Assembly: GCF_003692965.1 (NCBI RefSeq)
Contig: NZ_REHC01000008.1
Span: 248,001-312,000 of the forward strand
Length of the DNA: 64,000 nucleotides
From: Lactobacillus sp. ESL0246
Lineage (GTDB): Bacteria; Bacillota; Bacilli; Lactobacillales; Lactobacillaceae
Direction of reading: 5' to 3'
A program made the position numbers and the translations under genes. The notes below the pieces were generated by a model that made no database searches, was not told the origin of the DNA, and saw only the letters and a list, made by a program, of their open reading frames with translations. How positions within the stretch are numbered: position 1 is the stretch's first letter; each line of letters begins with the position of its first letter. Shown here piece after piece: positions 1 through 8,645 of the stretch.

Positions 1-196
1 TCTTGATAAATAAATGAATTCTCTGCTTAAACTGTTCAATTAAGTGATTTTTGCCATCTTGATGTGTGTCAACCCGTTATATACTGATTCAAACCTATTT
101 CACCTATTGATTTCCAAGCTAATATTTCCTTTATTTTTTATTTTTGTTACAATACAACAAGTAAACATAAATTGTAATCGTTTTCTTAAAAGGGAT

Positions 197-820
197 GTGA
201 TATACATAAATTACTATCAAGTATTCAATGATATGATTACAATATATGGAAGGCAATATTGGTGGCCTTCGGATAGTGATTGGGAAACCTTAGTTGGAGC
301 AATTTTAGTACAAAATACTAATTGGAAAAATGCAGAAAAATCACTTGCCAATTTGAGAGAGAAAACCGGCTTTAAACCTGATATATTGCTTAATGTTAAT
401 TTAGAAGTGTTAAAAAAATTAATCAAACCAAGTGGATTTTACAATGCTAAAGCAAAAACTATAAAAAATTCTTTACTTTTTTTTGAATCGTTTGGATTTG
501 ATATTAACAAAATGAAAAAAACGTTATCTCCAAAAACCTTAAAAACAAGTCTAATGAATATAAAAGGTATTGGGAATGAAACCTCTGACGTTATATTGCT
601 ATATATTTTTGATCAGCCAATATTTATTATCGACAAGTATGCTAGGAGAATGATTTCTAGATTAGAAGGTAGAGATGTAAGCAAATTTAAATACCAAGTA
701 TTAAAGGAATACATGGAAAGCAATTTACAAAGATTAACATATAAAGATTTTCAGGAATATCATGCTCTAATCGATGACTACAGCGAAGAATACTTAAGGA
801 GACTGAAAAATGAAAAGTAA
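197..820 (+). CDS. HhH-GPD DNA glycosylase-like protein lacking the Fe-S cluster loop
   Basis: Resembles endonuclease III-type base-excision repair proteins (HhH-GPD superfamily), which remove damaged bases from DNA. Visible are the N-terminal WWP..WE..VGAILVQNTNW block, the helix-hairpin-helix IKGIGNETSD, and the catalytic-type Asp in FIIDKYARR. The Lys of bifunctional endonuclease III in the hairpin is not present, so a monofunctional enzyme would be expected. The protein stops just after FQEYHALIDDY, where relatives carry the four-Cys iron-sulfur loop; that loop is absent. The frame is open from 44, but the extra N-terminus is hydrophobic and unlike the family. GTG 197 is my best start; a non-standard ATA at 200 or ATG 233 are alternatives. 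It overlaps the next gene by 11 bases. Substrate unknown. Confidence 0.7.
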   Translation: MIYINYYQVFNDMITIYGRQYWWPSDSDWETLVGAILVQNTNWKNAEKSLANLREKTGFKPDILLNVNLEVLKKLIKPSGFYNAKAKTIKNSLLFFESFGFDINKMKKTLSPKTLKTSLMNIKGIGNETSDVILLYIFDQPIFIIDKYARRMISRLEGRDVSKFKYQVLKEYMESNLQRLTYKDFQEYHALIDDYSEEYLRRLKNEK

Positions 821-1961
821 GAATTTATTACTAATTAGTAAAGTACTCAATGAAACTGGCGATTGGTTTTACTATTTCGTTATTGTTCTTATTGTTTTTT
901 CGGTTTCACATGACCCGATTTATTTAGGCTTATTATCTGCATCATATACTTTACCTAATCTTATTTTTAGCAACCTAATTTCAAATATTTCTTCAAAGTT
1001 TAACTCAAAAAAATTAATTATATTTACCGAAATGTTGCGATTTATCTTACTTGTATTAATGTTCTTAGCCACTAATGTTGTCCTTCTGCTTTTGTTAGTT
1101 TTTAGTGAGCAAATGCTTGCCATTGCGAGTGATTTAAACTATCAAAATTTAGTAGTTAATGTAGTCAAAGGTAAAACGGCTCTAAAACTTTTTAACAAAA
1201 ATACGAACACCTGGTCGTCAGTTGCCAGATTACTGGTTATACCCACTTATACGATACTAACCAAAATCATTAGCAATCGGGAGGTTTTACTACTTGATGC
1301 AGTTCTTACTATAGTTTCTGGAATATTGATTCTCCCTATTAGTTACATACGTAATTTACAAAAGGAGCATAAGGCTCCACATATAGAAAAAAAGAAAACT
1401 TTTACCTTTAATAAAAGCATATGCTTAATATTACTTGTTGGGGTTTTAAATTTAGTAATCGGTTTCTCTGATTCATATGCAATTTCATACATTAATTTAA
1501 ATAACAATAAGCTAGGGATAGGCTACTCTGTATTTGTTTTTTTAATGACTTTAGCTGAATTTGTAGCTAGTATACTTTCTAAAAAATTTGATGACGTAAT
1601 AGAAAAAGACTTTACTGGCAAAGTTCTATCACTGTGTTCATTAATTATTTTTGTGTTTTTAGTTGCCGCCTCTTTATTTCATAACGTTGCATTCTTTATA
1701 TTTTCGATGGCAGCAAGTAGAATGATTTACATGTGGATTAAACTATTTTCTTTATATTCATACCAAGATCGAAACAAAGATCATATAATGGATTATGTGG
1801 CATTACAAAATGTTGTAATGGGCTGTTTTTTAGTCTTTAATTCTTCAATTGGCTCAATTTTAATCAAATTATCCAATATTTATATATATATGATATTTAT
1901 AAGTTTACTGATTTTTACAACTACATTGATCTTTAAATCTCTATATAAAAGGACCAATTAA
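810..1961 (+). CDS. MFS transporter
   Basis: A 383-residue integral membrane protein with about 10-12 hydrophobic segments spread over its whole length. It begins with the NETGDWFYYFVIVLIVFS and LGLLSASYTLPNL pattern seen in major facilitator permeases of the drug/macrolide-efflux type. A charged central loop (about residues 180-195, KEHKAPHIEKKK) divides the two halves. Its ATG lies inside the end of the glycosylase gene, so the pair is probably translationally coupled. The substrate cannot be read from the sequence. Coupling of a repair glycosylase to a permease suggests export of a DNA-damaging compound or a modified base, but this is inference. Confidence 0.75.
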   Translation: MKSKNLLLISKVLNETGDWFYYFVIVLIVFSVSHDPIYLGLLSASYTLPNLIFSNLISNISSKFNSKKLIIFTEMLRFILLVLMFLATNVVLLLLLVFSEQMLAIASDLNYQNLVVNVVKGKTALKLFNKNTNTWSSVARLLVIPTYTILTKIISNREVLLLDAVLTIVSGILILPISYIRNLQKEHKAPHIEKKKTFTFNKSICLILLVGVLNLVIGFSDSYAISYINLNNNKLGIGYSVFVFLMTLAEFVASILSKKFDDVIEKDFTGKVLSLCSLIIFVFLVAASLFHNVAFFIFSMAASRMIYMWIKLFSLYSYQDRNKDHIMDYVALQNVVMGCFLVFNSSIGSILIKLSNIYIYMIFISLLIFTTTLIFKSLYKRTN

Positions 1962-1962
1962 T

Positions 1963-2214
1963 ATGAAATACTCAGTTATCAAAGGATTTCCAACAAATAT
2001 ACAGACTCCAACAATCAATTATATATTTTATATTCAGAACTTTTTAAAAATTATTTTTATAAAATGTGTATTTATCGTAAGTAAGCAAAAGACCCGCAAA
2101 AGCTGGCTTTTTATTTTCCCTTTACGAGAAGTCAGCCAACTTTCCAAGATGGTGCACATAATGTACTTATTCATTTTACCGGAATTGGCAATCATGGTTT
2201 ACTTAAGCTATTAA
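1963..2214 (+). CDS. hypothetical small protein, possibly chimeric
   Basis: An 83-codon frame begins one base after the MFS stop codon (TAATATG). There is an AAAAGGACC ribosome-binding-like stretch ahead of the ATG, so its start is plausible. The first about 35 residues are hydrophobic and the rest is not family-like. From about 2085 the DNA resembles a segment near 4491 (a short AAGCAAAA..CCCGCA repeat). The 3' half may therefore be a later insertion fused to a truncated third gene of the operon. No domain recognised. Confidence 0.25.
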   Translation: MKYSVIKGFPTNIQTPTINYIFYIQNFLKIIFIKCVFIVSKQKTRKSWLFIFPLREVSQLSKMVHIMYLFILPELAIMVYLSY

Positions 2215-2559
2215 GGTAGTATGTTTAACATGCAACATGACGTGCAAAGCAAGTTCAGTCACTTGCAAGACAGCTGAGTGATCCTCAAAAGGATTGCTTT
2301 CTTGTTTCTTTTAAAAAAGTGTATTCAAAATGGGATTTTACCAAGCTATCTACTTACCTTTGGGAAGTGATAGCAGTCCTTCCCTTATGCTCTTCACTAA
2401 AAGTTTGTGAAAAATAGGCGAATTTAATTTATTCATATAGCAATTTTACTTTTAAATAGTTAAAATGATTTGAACGCATTAAGCAACATCTCAACTAACA
2501 GCAAGAACACCACAGATCTCAATCTGACTATCACAATTATTATCTACAACATAACCAAA
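2215..2559. other. non-coding or decayed stretch
   Basis: No supported gene. There are short plus-strand reading fragments interrupted by stops, for example around 2308-2410, but none has a ribosome binding site or a recognisable domain. The stretch separates the glycosylase/MFS pair from a decayed lysozyme gene. Confidence 0.4.
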
Positions 2560-2860
2560 ACAAAGTTTTGAATAGTTAAGGTCACCATTAGTATACTAGA
2601 CCACGTCCTGCTTAATTCCCAGCTATTCCTTGATCCGCTCCTCCAATACTAAGCCTAATCACTACCGCTATACCCTCCAGTGGGACCACACCACACTCCA
2701 TAAAGGATACTTAGCTGCAACAGCTGTCCAGTCTTTTGATAGACATAGTCTAACCATTGTTCAACATTAACAGTAGTCCATTTATAAAGAGCAGTTGCTT
2801 CATAATCAAGTATTGGAATTGCTTGACCAACATAAGGCTTGAATGCTTGGAGAAAACAGT
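2560..2860 (-). pseudogene. GH25 lysozyme/endolysin remnant
   Basis: Read on the minus strand, about 2735-2855 encodes PYVGQAIPILDYEATALYKW followed by TVNVEQWLDYVYQKTG. This is the core of GH25 (muramidase) catalytic domains around the LDYE acidic residue. A shifted frame near 2690-2735 then gives DWTAVAAKYPLW, the next conserved block. Most of the intervening strand, the N-terminus and an intact C-terminus are missing, and a weak YTNGDLNY-like tail lies near 2580-2620. The gene therefore carries at least one internal deletion or frameshift and no start. It is probably a relic of a prophage endolysin or secreted autolysin. Confidence 0.7.
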
Positions 2861-2932
2861 TATTGTTTAAACTTAGTTTGCTATTGAACTATAATGGGTA
2901 TAATTATTATTTCTATTTATGAGGTGAAATAC

Positions 2933-4201
2933 ATGAAATTAAGTAAAAAAATCTTGCTTGGATCTATTGCTGGTATTTTAATTTTGGGGGCTGGATTCTC
3001 GGCGTCACAACAACTTAAATCTACCCCTATTACTGCAGCAACAACATCTAACAATAACACTCTAAAATTAATTCACGGTGCCTATGTCTATAATAAAAAA
3101 GGTAGGCGTCTTAAAAAATATTGTGGCAGTTGGTCTAACACTCACTTACGCAAGGGAACCAATGTACAATATTCCGGCACAGTCCAACCAATTGAAAAAG
3201 ACAGCAAACAATACTATCTACTAAATGATGACAACTACAATCAATCATGGTTGCCTTATAAAAAAATCAAGGGTAAATATTATTACAGCATTGGTCATGG
3301 CGGTTACATTAATGCAGCTAACGTTAACGAAATTGACGGTCAACCACTTTATGTGGCAAATGCTACTGTTACTCTTAAGCCCGCAAATATTCATACTGGT
3401 TTAACTGGGGGATATATTGGATCAGGAACGAGCAGAACTTTAGTTAAACCTGGTCAGAAATTGAAAGTTGATTGTATTACTAAAATTCCAGATGGTAATT
3501 CAAGGTCAAAAGTTTACCGTATAGCTGGTACGACTGACGCTTTTATTTATATTGGAAATATAAAAACTCAACCTAGACAAAAATTAGCAACTTACACGAT
3601 GTATACTTATGTTGGTTTAAAGCAAAATAGTAATACTTACAATATTGCAACAATTCTTAATCCAAAAACTACTAATAAAAATGTTACTCTTGCAAAAGAT
3701 GAAGATATTCCCGTAATCAGAGAAATTTATGTTTGGGTACCTAACGACAATAAAGCAGAATTATTTTATCGTTTAAATTATTACACTCCTGAAGCTACAA
3801 GTGATTTTCATAAAACAATTGCTAATCAACTGTTTTATATTAAAGCAGCTGATACAATGTACTTATCGGGTCCACAATTAACACCAGCAAATACCCCTGA
3901 AGAAGCTCGCACAGACGCCAAAGTTGCAACAGCAGCTGACAAACAGGATTTACAAAAATTACTTGATCAAGCAAAAACAATTACAGCTAGTGCTAACTAT
4001 AAAAATGAACTTTATGTAAATACTTATAAAGCTCGTTATGATGAAGCTTTAAAACAAGCTAAAACCGTCAATTCTTCAACTTCCGCAAGTATTACTGAAG
4101 TTAAAGAAGCCGTTTGGTATTTAACTACACAACAGCAAGCTTTATTGAACGCTTCAAAATCTGGCAATGGAGTTATTGAAGACACTATGCCTGTCAACTA
4201 A
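2933..4201 (+). CDS. secreted SLAP-domain surface protein
   Basis: Starts at the ATG behind GAGGTG rather than at the upstream ATG 2894, which has no ribosome binding site. The 422-residue product has a Sec signal peptide (KLSKKILLGSIAGILILGAG, then a small-residue region ending near ITAA). A SLAP domain follows at about residues 45-130, with the typical HGAYVYNKKGRRL opening and the LPYKKIKGKYYYSI strand; this domain binds cell-wall polymers in S-layer lactobacilli. The middle region (about 135-330) is unrecognised and beta-rich. The C-terminus, about 345-410, is a helical FIVAR-like repeat (LDQAKTI..YDEALKQAKTV). It is probably a non-covalently anchored surface protein. Ligand unknown. Confidence 0.8.
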   Translation: MKLSKKILLGSIAGILILGAGFSASQQLKSTPITAATTSNNNTLKLIHGAYVYNKKGRRLKKYCGSWSNTHLRKGTNVQYSGTVQPIEKDSKQYYLLNDDNYNQSWLPYKKIKGKYYYSIGHGGYINAANVNEIDGQPLYVANATVTLKPANIHTGLTGGYIGSGTSRTLVKPGQKLKVDCITKIPDGNSRSKVYRIAGTTDAFIYIGNIKTQPRQKLATYTMYTYVGLKQNSNTYNIATILNPKTTNKNVTLAKDEDIPVIREIYVWVPNDNKAELFYRLNYYTPEATSDFHKTIANQLFYIKAADTMYLSGPQLTPANTPEEARTDAKVATAADKQDLQKLLDQAKTITASANYKNELYVNTYKARYDEALKQAKTVNSSTSASITEVKEAVWYLTTQQQALLNASKSGNGVIEDTMPVN

Positions 4202-4211
4202 AGTTTAAGCG

Positions 4212-4239
4212 AAATTAGGTCATCTGACCTAATTTTTTT
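4212..4239 (+). terminator. rho-independent terminator of the SLAP gene
   Basis: AAATTAGGTCA / TGACCTAATTT inverted repeat followed by a T run, 10 bases after the SLAP stop codon. Confidence 0.85.
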
Positions 4240-4313
4240 ACGCATTATTCACAATCTCGAGATCATATTATCTTGTTTTAAAATTTAATCTTATATTTGA
4301 AAGGAGCAAAAAT

Positions 4314-4433
4314 ATGAATGTTATTACTAACCCAGATGTATCATTAAAAACAGTTTTAAAGACTGGTGGCAGCACACGCGTATATTCGAAATTTAATGGT
4401 AATTTTGTTAAATACCCAAGAAAAAGCAGCTAG
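4314..4433 (+). CDS. 39-residue peptide with NPDVSL motif (candidate precursor or signalling peptide)
   Basis: A very short gene with an excellent AAAGGAG ribosome binding site eight bases before ATG. The stop TAG forms part of the loop of a strong terminator, so the transcript is monocistronic. The product begins MNVITNPDVSLK. It contains LKTGG at residues 15-19, which could be a leader end, and finishes with a basic, aromatic tail rich in S, K, Y and F. There is no Cys, so lanthionine or disulfide chemistry is excluded. The NPDVSL hexapeptide recurs in the 38-residue peptide at 12385-12501 with different codons, which argues for selection on the protein. No signal peptide or membrane segment. 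Function unknown; a modified-peptide precursor is inference. Confidence 0.6.
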   Translation: MNVITNPDVSLKTVLKTGGSTRVYSKFNGNFVKYPRKSS

Positions 4434-4447
4434 TAGCTGCTTTTTCT
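4419..4447 (+). terminator. terminator overlapping the stop codon of the small peptide gene
   Basis: Perfect 12-bp stem AGAAAAAGCAGC / GCTGCTTTTTCT with a five-base loop TAGTA, whose first three bases are the stop codon. Confidence 0.85.
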
Positions 4448-4790
4448 ATCTATACCGCTTGCAACTTCCGATAATGTCTATTATCGGAAATAAGCAAAAA
4501 AGCCCGCAGAACTAGGTAAAAAATAAGTTTGTAAAATTGGATCAATAAAAAAACAGCCTAAGTTTTTCTTAAGCTGCATTGCGCACTGAGCATCCCAAAA
4601 GACCGCTTTTCCCTGTACTACTTGAGCAATTTATCGAGTATGGCAATTACGATTCATGATTTCAAAACTAATAGCCGGACCTTAACCTTATAAAATCAAG
4701 CAATATAGCAAGCCAGTATCTCTTTGGTTATTCAAAGTATCTTTTATCATAACAATCCATACGGTTGCTATTATTGATATTGAATAGCCA
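4448..4790. other. intergenic stretch with a palindrome and a short dispersed repeat
   Basis: Contains a perfect 10-bp inverted repeat (TTCCGATAAT / ATTATCGGAA) at 4466-4489. Directly after it comes an AAGCAAAAAAGCCCGCA motif like that at about 2085. The remainder has only stop-riddled frames on both strands. It is probably debris of a mobile element. Confidence 0.4.
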
Positions 4791-5297
4791 TTAGTTGTCC
4801 ATATTGGACTTGCCCAATTTACAATCCTCCATTTTTTTAATTAAGTTAATAAATTCATATACGCCATCGTTTGATTTTTGCATTTTAGAATCTTCTTTTT
4901 TAAATCCTGCTTTCTGATAAACTTTAATTGCACGTTTATTGAAGCTAGCCACTGACAGAAGAATCATTTTATAATTGAAATTTTTTTGTACAAATGCTTC
5001 GATTTCTTTTACAAAACTTAACCCTAACCCTTGTCCAGTTAAATCTGGTCTCAATCCTAAACCAATTTCCACCTTTTCCTCTGACAATCTTTCTAAGCAA
5101 AAATACCCCACAAGTTCATCTTTATCATCTAAAACCTGATAATACTTATTTCCTCGTAACTTTGAAGTAGTTATTTCTTCAAAATCTTCGGGATCATTTT
5201 CCATATCATAAAAATCATACTGTCCACTATAATGCCATTTTCTAGCAATCTGGTCTGCATTTGCTTGAGTTAGTTGTGTTATTTTTTTATATTTCAT
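4791..5297 (-). CDS. GNAT family N-acetyltransferase
   Basis: A 168-residue single-domain protein with the acetyl-CoA-binding signature of GNAT enzymes: the strand EKVEIGLGLRPD, then the R/Q-x-x-G-x-G-type loop TGQGLGLSFVKEI at about residues 85-97. Near the C-terminus NKRAIKVYQKAGFKKE is the classic terminal GNAT motif. Length is normal. It stands alone between non-coding stretches. The acceptor substrate cannot be deduced; relatives acetylate small amines, peptides or ribosomal N-termini. Confidence 0.85.
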   Translation of the reverse strand: MKYKKITQLTQANADQIARKWHYSGQYDFYDMENDPEDFEEITTSKLRGNKYYQVLDDKDELVGYFCLERLSEEKVEIGLGLRPDLTGQGLGLSFVKEIEAFVQKNFNYKMILLSVASFNKRAIKVYQKAGFKKEDSKMQKSNDGVYEFINLIKKMEDCKLGKSNMDN

Positions 5298-5575
5298 CTT
5301 TATTATCTTATACTTCTTGATGTAAATTTTATTTAAAATTAATAATTTAATAATATTTAAACATTATTATATGGGGTTGTCAAATATAATAAAAACAATT
5401 AGTATAACAAAAGCCTAAACAGCCGTAAACACAACTAATATTTCGTTAAAAGTGACATTTTAATAAATCTTAGTTCTAGCAACTGTTCTAACCAAGCAAT
5501 TTTCTAAGTTACGGAGGGTTAAATTTAGACCCAAATTTGCTAGTTTGACACCTTGATCAGCTATATCACAAGCTA
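5298..5575. other. AT-rich intergenic stretch
   Basis: No supportable gene. It holds the presumed promoter of the acetyltransferase on its left side (AT-rich, several TATAAT-like words) and otherwise stop-rich frames. Confidence 0.4.
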
Positions 5576-5710
5576 TCAAGTTTTTCGTTGTAATAAGAGC
5601 TTAATTAGGGCAAATTGCTCTCTATCATGGTTACGTCTATCGCTATAATGTTCAAATGACTTAGTAACGTTATCCATTAAAACTAGGTCGTCAGGTAATT
5701 CTTTCTGTTC
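5576..5710 (-). pseudogene. fragment of an unidentified gene
   Basis: On the minus strand an open stretch of about 45 codons reads ELPDDLVLMDNVTKSFEHYS followed by a charged DRRNHDREQF segment and LIKLLLQRKT, then TGA. It has no ribosome binding site and no proper start. The composition looks like real coding sequence, but I do not recognise the family. Probably the 3' remnant of a lost gene. Confidence 0.3.
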
Positions 5711-5780
5711 AAATAACAAACACTAACACTTTATATTTAGCTTGAAAAACAAAGAAATCATTACTTGCATATAGTGTCTT

Positions 5781-6548
5781 CTAATATCGTTTTTTACGGA
5801 AGATCAGATAACCTAGAATAAAGAAAATGATAATGTAACACACTGACCCGATAAGGATTTGATTATTATTCAGGTGAGTTGTTTCAACATACATTGAGTA
5901 ATTACCGAACTGGCGAGTTAAATTAAGCATATTTAATGGATTCCATTTCATCACATTGACAAACTTATTTGAGTTTAACAGGTTACTAGAAACAGTTTGC
6001 CCCATGAACACTAGCAAGAAGCTGATAGTAACTACAATGGCATTATTATTAATTAAACAAGACAGTAAGAAAACGACCGTTATGACTAACATTGTCGTCA
6101 CTAAATCAATTACGAATCCTGTAAGCATGTTTTCCCAAATTGACTGACCATACAAATAGGTCATTGTCCACACTGCTGAAGTTCGAAACAGCGTATAATG
6201 CAAAAAAGCGGTATAAACTAATGCCAGTAAGTGCAAAAAGACATCATACAGAAACAGTACAATGTACTTTGCTAAATAAACATAGATCTTATTAGTGGCT
6301 TTATATAACAGAGTTAAGATGGCATTATTCTGAAATTCCATCGAGAAAGTCGTAGCACCTATCACAACCAGTATAAACATAATCCAATCAGGTGCATCAA
6401 AACACAGTACCAATAACAGTTTGTTTTCTTCACCACTCAGAGCATAGCCTGCCAAGATCATTAATACTAATAAAATTATAGGAGCAATCCAAGCTATTTT
6501 TTTGTGACGTAACTTATAAAATTCTTGTTTGATACTATAAAACATCAT
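5781..6548 (-). CDS. ABC-2 type permease, second subunit of a peptide-resistance-type transporter
   Basis: A 255-residue integral membrane protein with six predicted segments. The opening SIKQEFYKLRHKKIAWIAPI is typical of LanE/G- and BcrB-like ABC-2 permeases, where a cytosolic helix precedes TM1. It is the last gene of a three-gene minus-strand operon with an ATPase and a second permease. The SD GGAG precedes ATGATG. The internal motif VMKWNPLNMLNLTRQF is shared with its partner (IIKWNPLNMIFISQQL), so the two permeases are paralogues and likely form a heterodimer. Substrate unknown; resistance to an antimicrobial peptide is the usual role. Confidence 0.75.
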   Translation of the reverse strand: MMFYSIKQEFYKLRHKKIAWIAPIILLVLMILAGYALSGEENKLLLVLCFDAPDWIMFILVVIGATTFSMEFQNNAILTLLYKATNKIYVYLAKYIVLFLYDVFLHLLALVYTAFLHYTLFRTSAVWTMTYLYGQSIWENMLTGFVIDLVTTMLVITVVFLLSCLINNNAIVVTISFLLVFMGQTVSSNLLNSNKFVNVMKWNPLNMLNLTRQFGNYSMYVETTHLNNNQILIGSVCYIIIFFILGYLIFRKKRY

Positions 6549-6567
6549 TTATTCTCCATCTTATAAT

Positions 6568-7323
6568 TTAAACCCGTCGATTTTTGAACAGGTAATAGCC
6601 TATAATCGCAAACAAAATACCATAAATCAGCGTAGCCACAATCAACTGCATGTTAGTCAAATTTGATTTAAGAATAATTGAACTTCTGGTCAACTGCTGG
6701 GAAATAAAAATCATATTAAGCGGGTTCCACTTAATAATCGTAACTAGCGATGGCAGAGACGACATCAGGCCAGCTGAAAGACTGGCGCCAAAAAAAGCTA
6801 GAGCTAAGCCAACACAGATTACTACTGCATTGATTTTAACAAGCATGGTCAACATGAAGGATAACCCAATGATGAAAACAGAGTAGATTACTTCACCAAA
6901 CATATTAAGCATAAGAGCGTCTCTCAATGTATGTGCATGAAAAGTTGCGCCCCAACTAAATTCACCAGGCACCAAAAGCCAATTCAATATAAAAGTGAAT
7001 AGAACAGCACTAATTGTCAGTATAAAGCCATAAACAAAAACGACAATAAACTTGGCCAGATAGCTCTTGAGTTTGCTTGAATTTTTGTAGATTAGCATAA
7101 TAATCGTATTATTACTGTACTCCATGGCAAAAAATGCAGATCCCACGGCAATCAGGATAATTGGTATCCATTCGACTGATCCAAAACCAAATGCCAACGT
7201 ATTCTTGGTAATGTTCGTTGTTAGAGCACTGTAGACCATCAAAACAAGCATGGTCACCACTCCATACATTGCAACCTTTTGGTGGTAAAACTTATAGAAC
7301 TCTCCTTTAAGACTAACGCCCAT
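6568..7323 (-). CDS. ABC-2 type permease, first subunit
   Basis: A 251-residue membrane protein starting at the ATG of MGVSLKGEFYKFYHQK; the longer frame upstream lies inside the ATPase gene. It overlaps the ATPase 3' end by 11 bases and has an AGGTAAGGAAG ribosome binding region. It has six hydrophobic segments and the WNPLNM motif near residue 195, shared with the downstream permease. It is predicted to pair with that permease and the ATPase at 7313-8221. BcrB/LanE-like proteins of this kind protect cells from cell-wall-active peptides; the actual ligand is not visible. Confidence 0.75.
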   Translation of the reverse strand: MGVSLKGEFYKFYHQKVAMYGVVTMLVLMVYSALTTNITKNTLAFGFGSVEWIPIILIAVGSAFFAMEYSNNTIIMLIYKNSSKLKSYLAKFIVVFVYGFILTISAVLFTFILNWLLVPGEFSWGATFHAHTLRDALMLNMFGEVIYSVFIIGLSFMLTMLVKINAVVICVGLALAFFGASLSAGLMSSLPSLVTIIKWNPLNMIFISQQLTRSSIILKSNLTNMQLIVATLIYGILFAIIGYYLFKNRRV

Positions 7324-8221
7324 CTTCCTTACCTCTTTCTCGGTCCAGAATGTTAACGACAAGTTCCTCAAAGTTGGCTTCTAATGGCAGTATTTCTTGC
7401 AAGTGGATGTTATTTTTCAAAAGCACATCCTGAATAGCAAAAATGTTTTTTTGATCTACGACTAAGAAATTATCCTTGAGAGTAAACGGAATCTTTTCTT
7501 TCTGCAGCACCGGCATTGCTCGATTATTATCTTCCGTGAGCACTTTGTATTTTTGTTTACTAGTCTTATTAAATTCCTCAATTGGTTGGTTAACAATAAT
7601 TTTACCTGAAGTTATTAGTACCACTTGAGTCATAATCTTTTGCAGTTCACTTAAAATATGACTCGAAATAAGAAAAGCTGTTCCTTGATCGGCGTAACGT
7701 TTAATTAACTTGCGCACGCCAATAGTGGCTTCAATATCTAGGCCATTCATTGGTTCATCTAAAATTACTAGCTGAGGGTGATTAAGTAAAGCGATTGCAA
7801 TCCCTAATTTCTGTTTCATGCCTAAGGAATAACCCTTGGCTTTATTATTAATATAAGAATCCATCTGCAAAGTTGAAACCAATTGAGTTAGATCTCTTTT
7901 ATTACGGGCATATAATTCTAGATTCTGTCTTCCCGTTAAAAATGGATAGATAGCTGGATGCTCGATCAAAGCGCCAACTCTTTCTAAAGCCCTATGACTA
8001 GTCTCAGTGACTGGACGCTTACCAACGGTGATACTACCGGTAAACTTCGTCAAACCTAAAACGCTTTTCATGATCGTGGTTTTCCCTGCTCCATTTGGCC
8101 CAATTAGTCCGACTATTTCACCTGCTTTGATCTTTAAAGAAACATTTTTTATAATTTTAACTTTTCCTATATAAGTATCCACATTATTGATTTCAAGTAT
8201 TCTTTCATTGACTTGGTTCAT
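7313..8221 (-). CDS. ABC transporter ATP-binding protein (BcrA/LanF-like)
   Basis: A 302-residue ATPase. Walker A is GPNGAGKTT (about residues 42-50), the ABC signature is YSLGMKQKLGIAIALL, Walker B is LVILDEPMNGLD and the switch region is FLISSHILSEL. The roughly 90-residue C-terminal extension (about 215-302) is typical of BcrA/LanF-type ATPases. It is the first gene of the operon with two paralogous ABC-2 permeases. It probably energises removal or sensing of an antimicrobial peptide at the membrane. Confidence 0.85.
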   Translation of the reverse strand: MNQVNERILEINNVDTYIGKVKIIKNVSLKIKAGEIVGLIGPNGAGKTTIMKSVLGLTKFTGSITVGKRPVTETSHRALERVGALIEHPAIYPFLTGRQNLELYARNKRDLTQLVSTLQMDSYINNKAKGYSLGMKQKLGIAIALLNHPQLVILDEPMNGLDIEATIGVRKLIKRYADQGTAFLISSHILSELQKIMTQVVLITSGKIIVNQPIEEFNKTSKQKYKVLTEDNNRAMPVLQKEKIPFTLKDNFLVVDQKNIFAIQDVLLKNNIHLQEILPLEANFEELVVNILDRERGKEDGR

Positions 8222-8261
8222 TTTTCAACTGATCCTTTAAAATAACTTAAATTCATTTTAC

Positions 8262-8290
8262 ATTATAAATCGTTATACTGTAATACAGAT
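8262..8290 (-). promoter_or_regulatory. candidate promoter and operator of the 5781-8221 ABC operon
   Basis: Minus-strand TATAAT at 8267-8262 lies about 40 bases before the ATPase start. A perfect 11-bp palindrome CTGTAATACAG (8278-8288) sits where the -35 region should be, as expected for a repressor site of the GntR/PadR kind. No regulator gene is adjacent. Position-based inference only. Confidence 0.35.
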
Positions 8291-8299
8291 ATAATATAC

Positions 8300-8577
8300 T
8301 GGAACAAAGTAATATGCAACTTGCTTTTAAGAAATATAGAAAACAAAAGAACAAATAAATACCAATTAATATGAAATATTTAATTTATAGGATTTTCCTA
8401 TTTAGGAATATAATTTTTAGTTACTGGACTAGTTTTCTTACCATACTCATGTTAAGAAATAGTAAGTGAGCCAATTCTGCTCTCAACTTTGTCAGCTTGT
8501 TACTAAAATTTTGGGTTTAGCTGAACTTGCCTTGGCTACATATATTTTTACCTTTATAATAAAATTTCCGATAAAAA
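8300..8577. other. intergenic stretch without a supported gene
   Basis: Stop-rich on both strands. A minus-strand fragment reading SNKLTKLRAELAHLLFLN near 8440-8500 looks like former coding DNA but has no start and no recognised family. Confidence 0.35.
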
Positions 8578-8614
8578 ATAAGTCCTGAAAATTAAGTAAT
8601 TTTCAGGACTTATC
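8578..8614. terminator. bidirectional terminator
   Basis: Near-perfect inverted repeat ATAAGTCCTGAAAATTA / TAATTTTCAGGACTTAT with A and T tracts on its flanks. It closes the minus-strand small membrane protein/DUF4097 unit. Confidence 0.75.
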
Positions 8615-8645
8615 TAATAATTAATATATTTTATGTGTTGGAGCC

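Noticed and set aside
4300-4440. Double-glycine leader interpretation of the LKTGG site in the 39-residue peptide
   Set aside because: The second NPDVSL peptide has no GG, and the nearby exporters lack a C39 peptidase domain.
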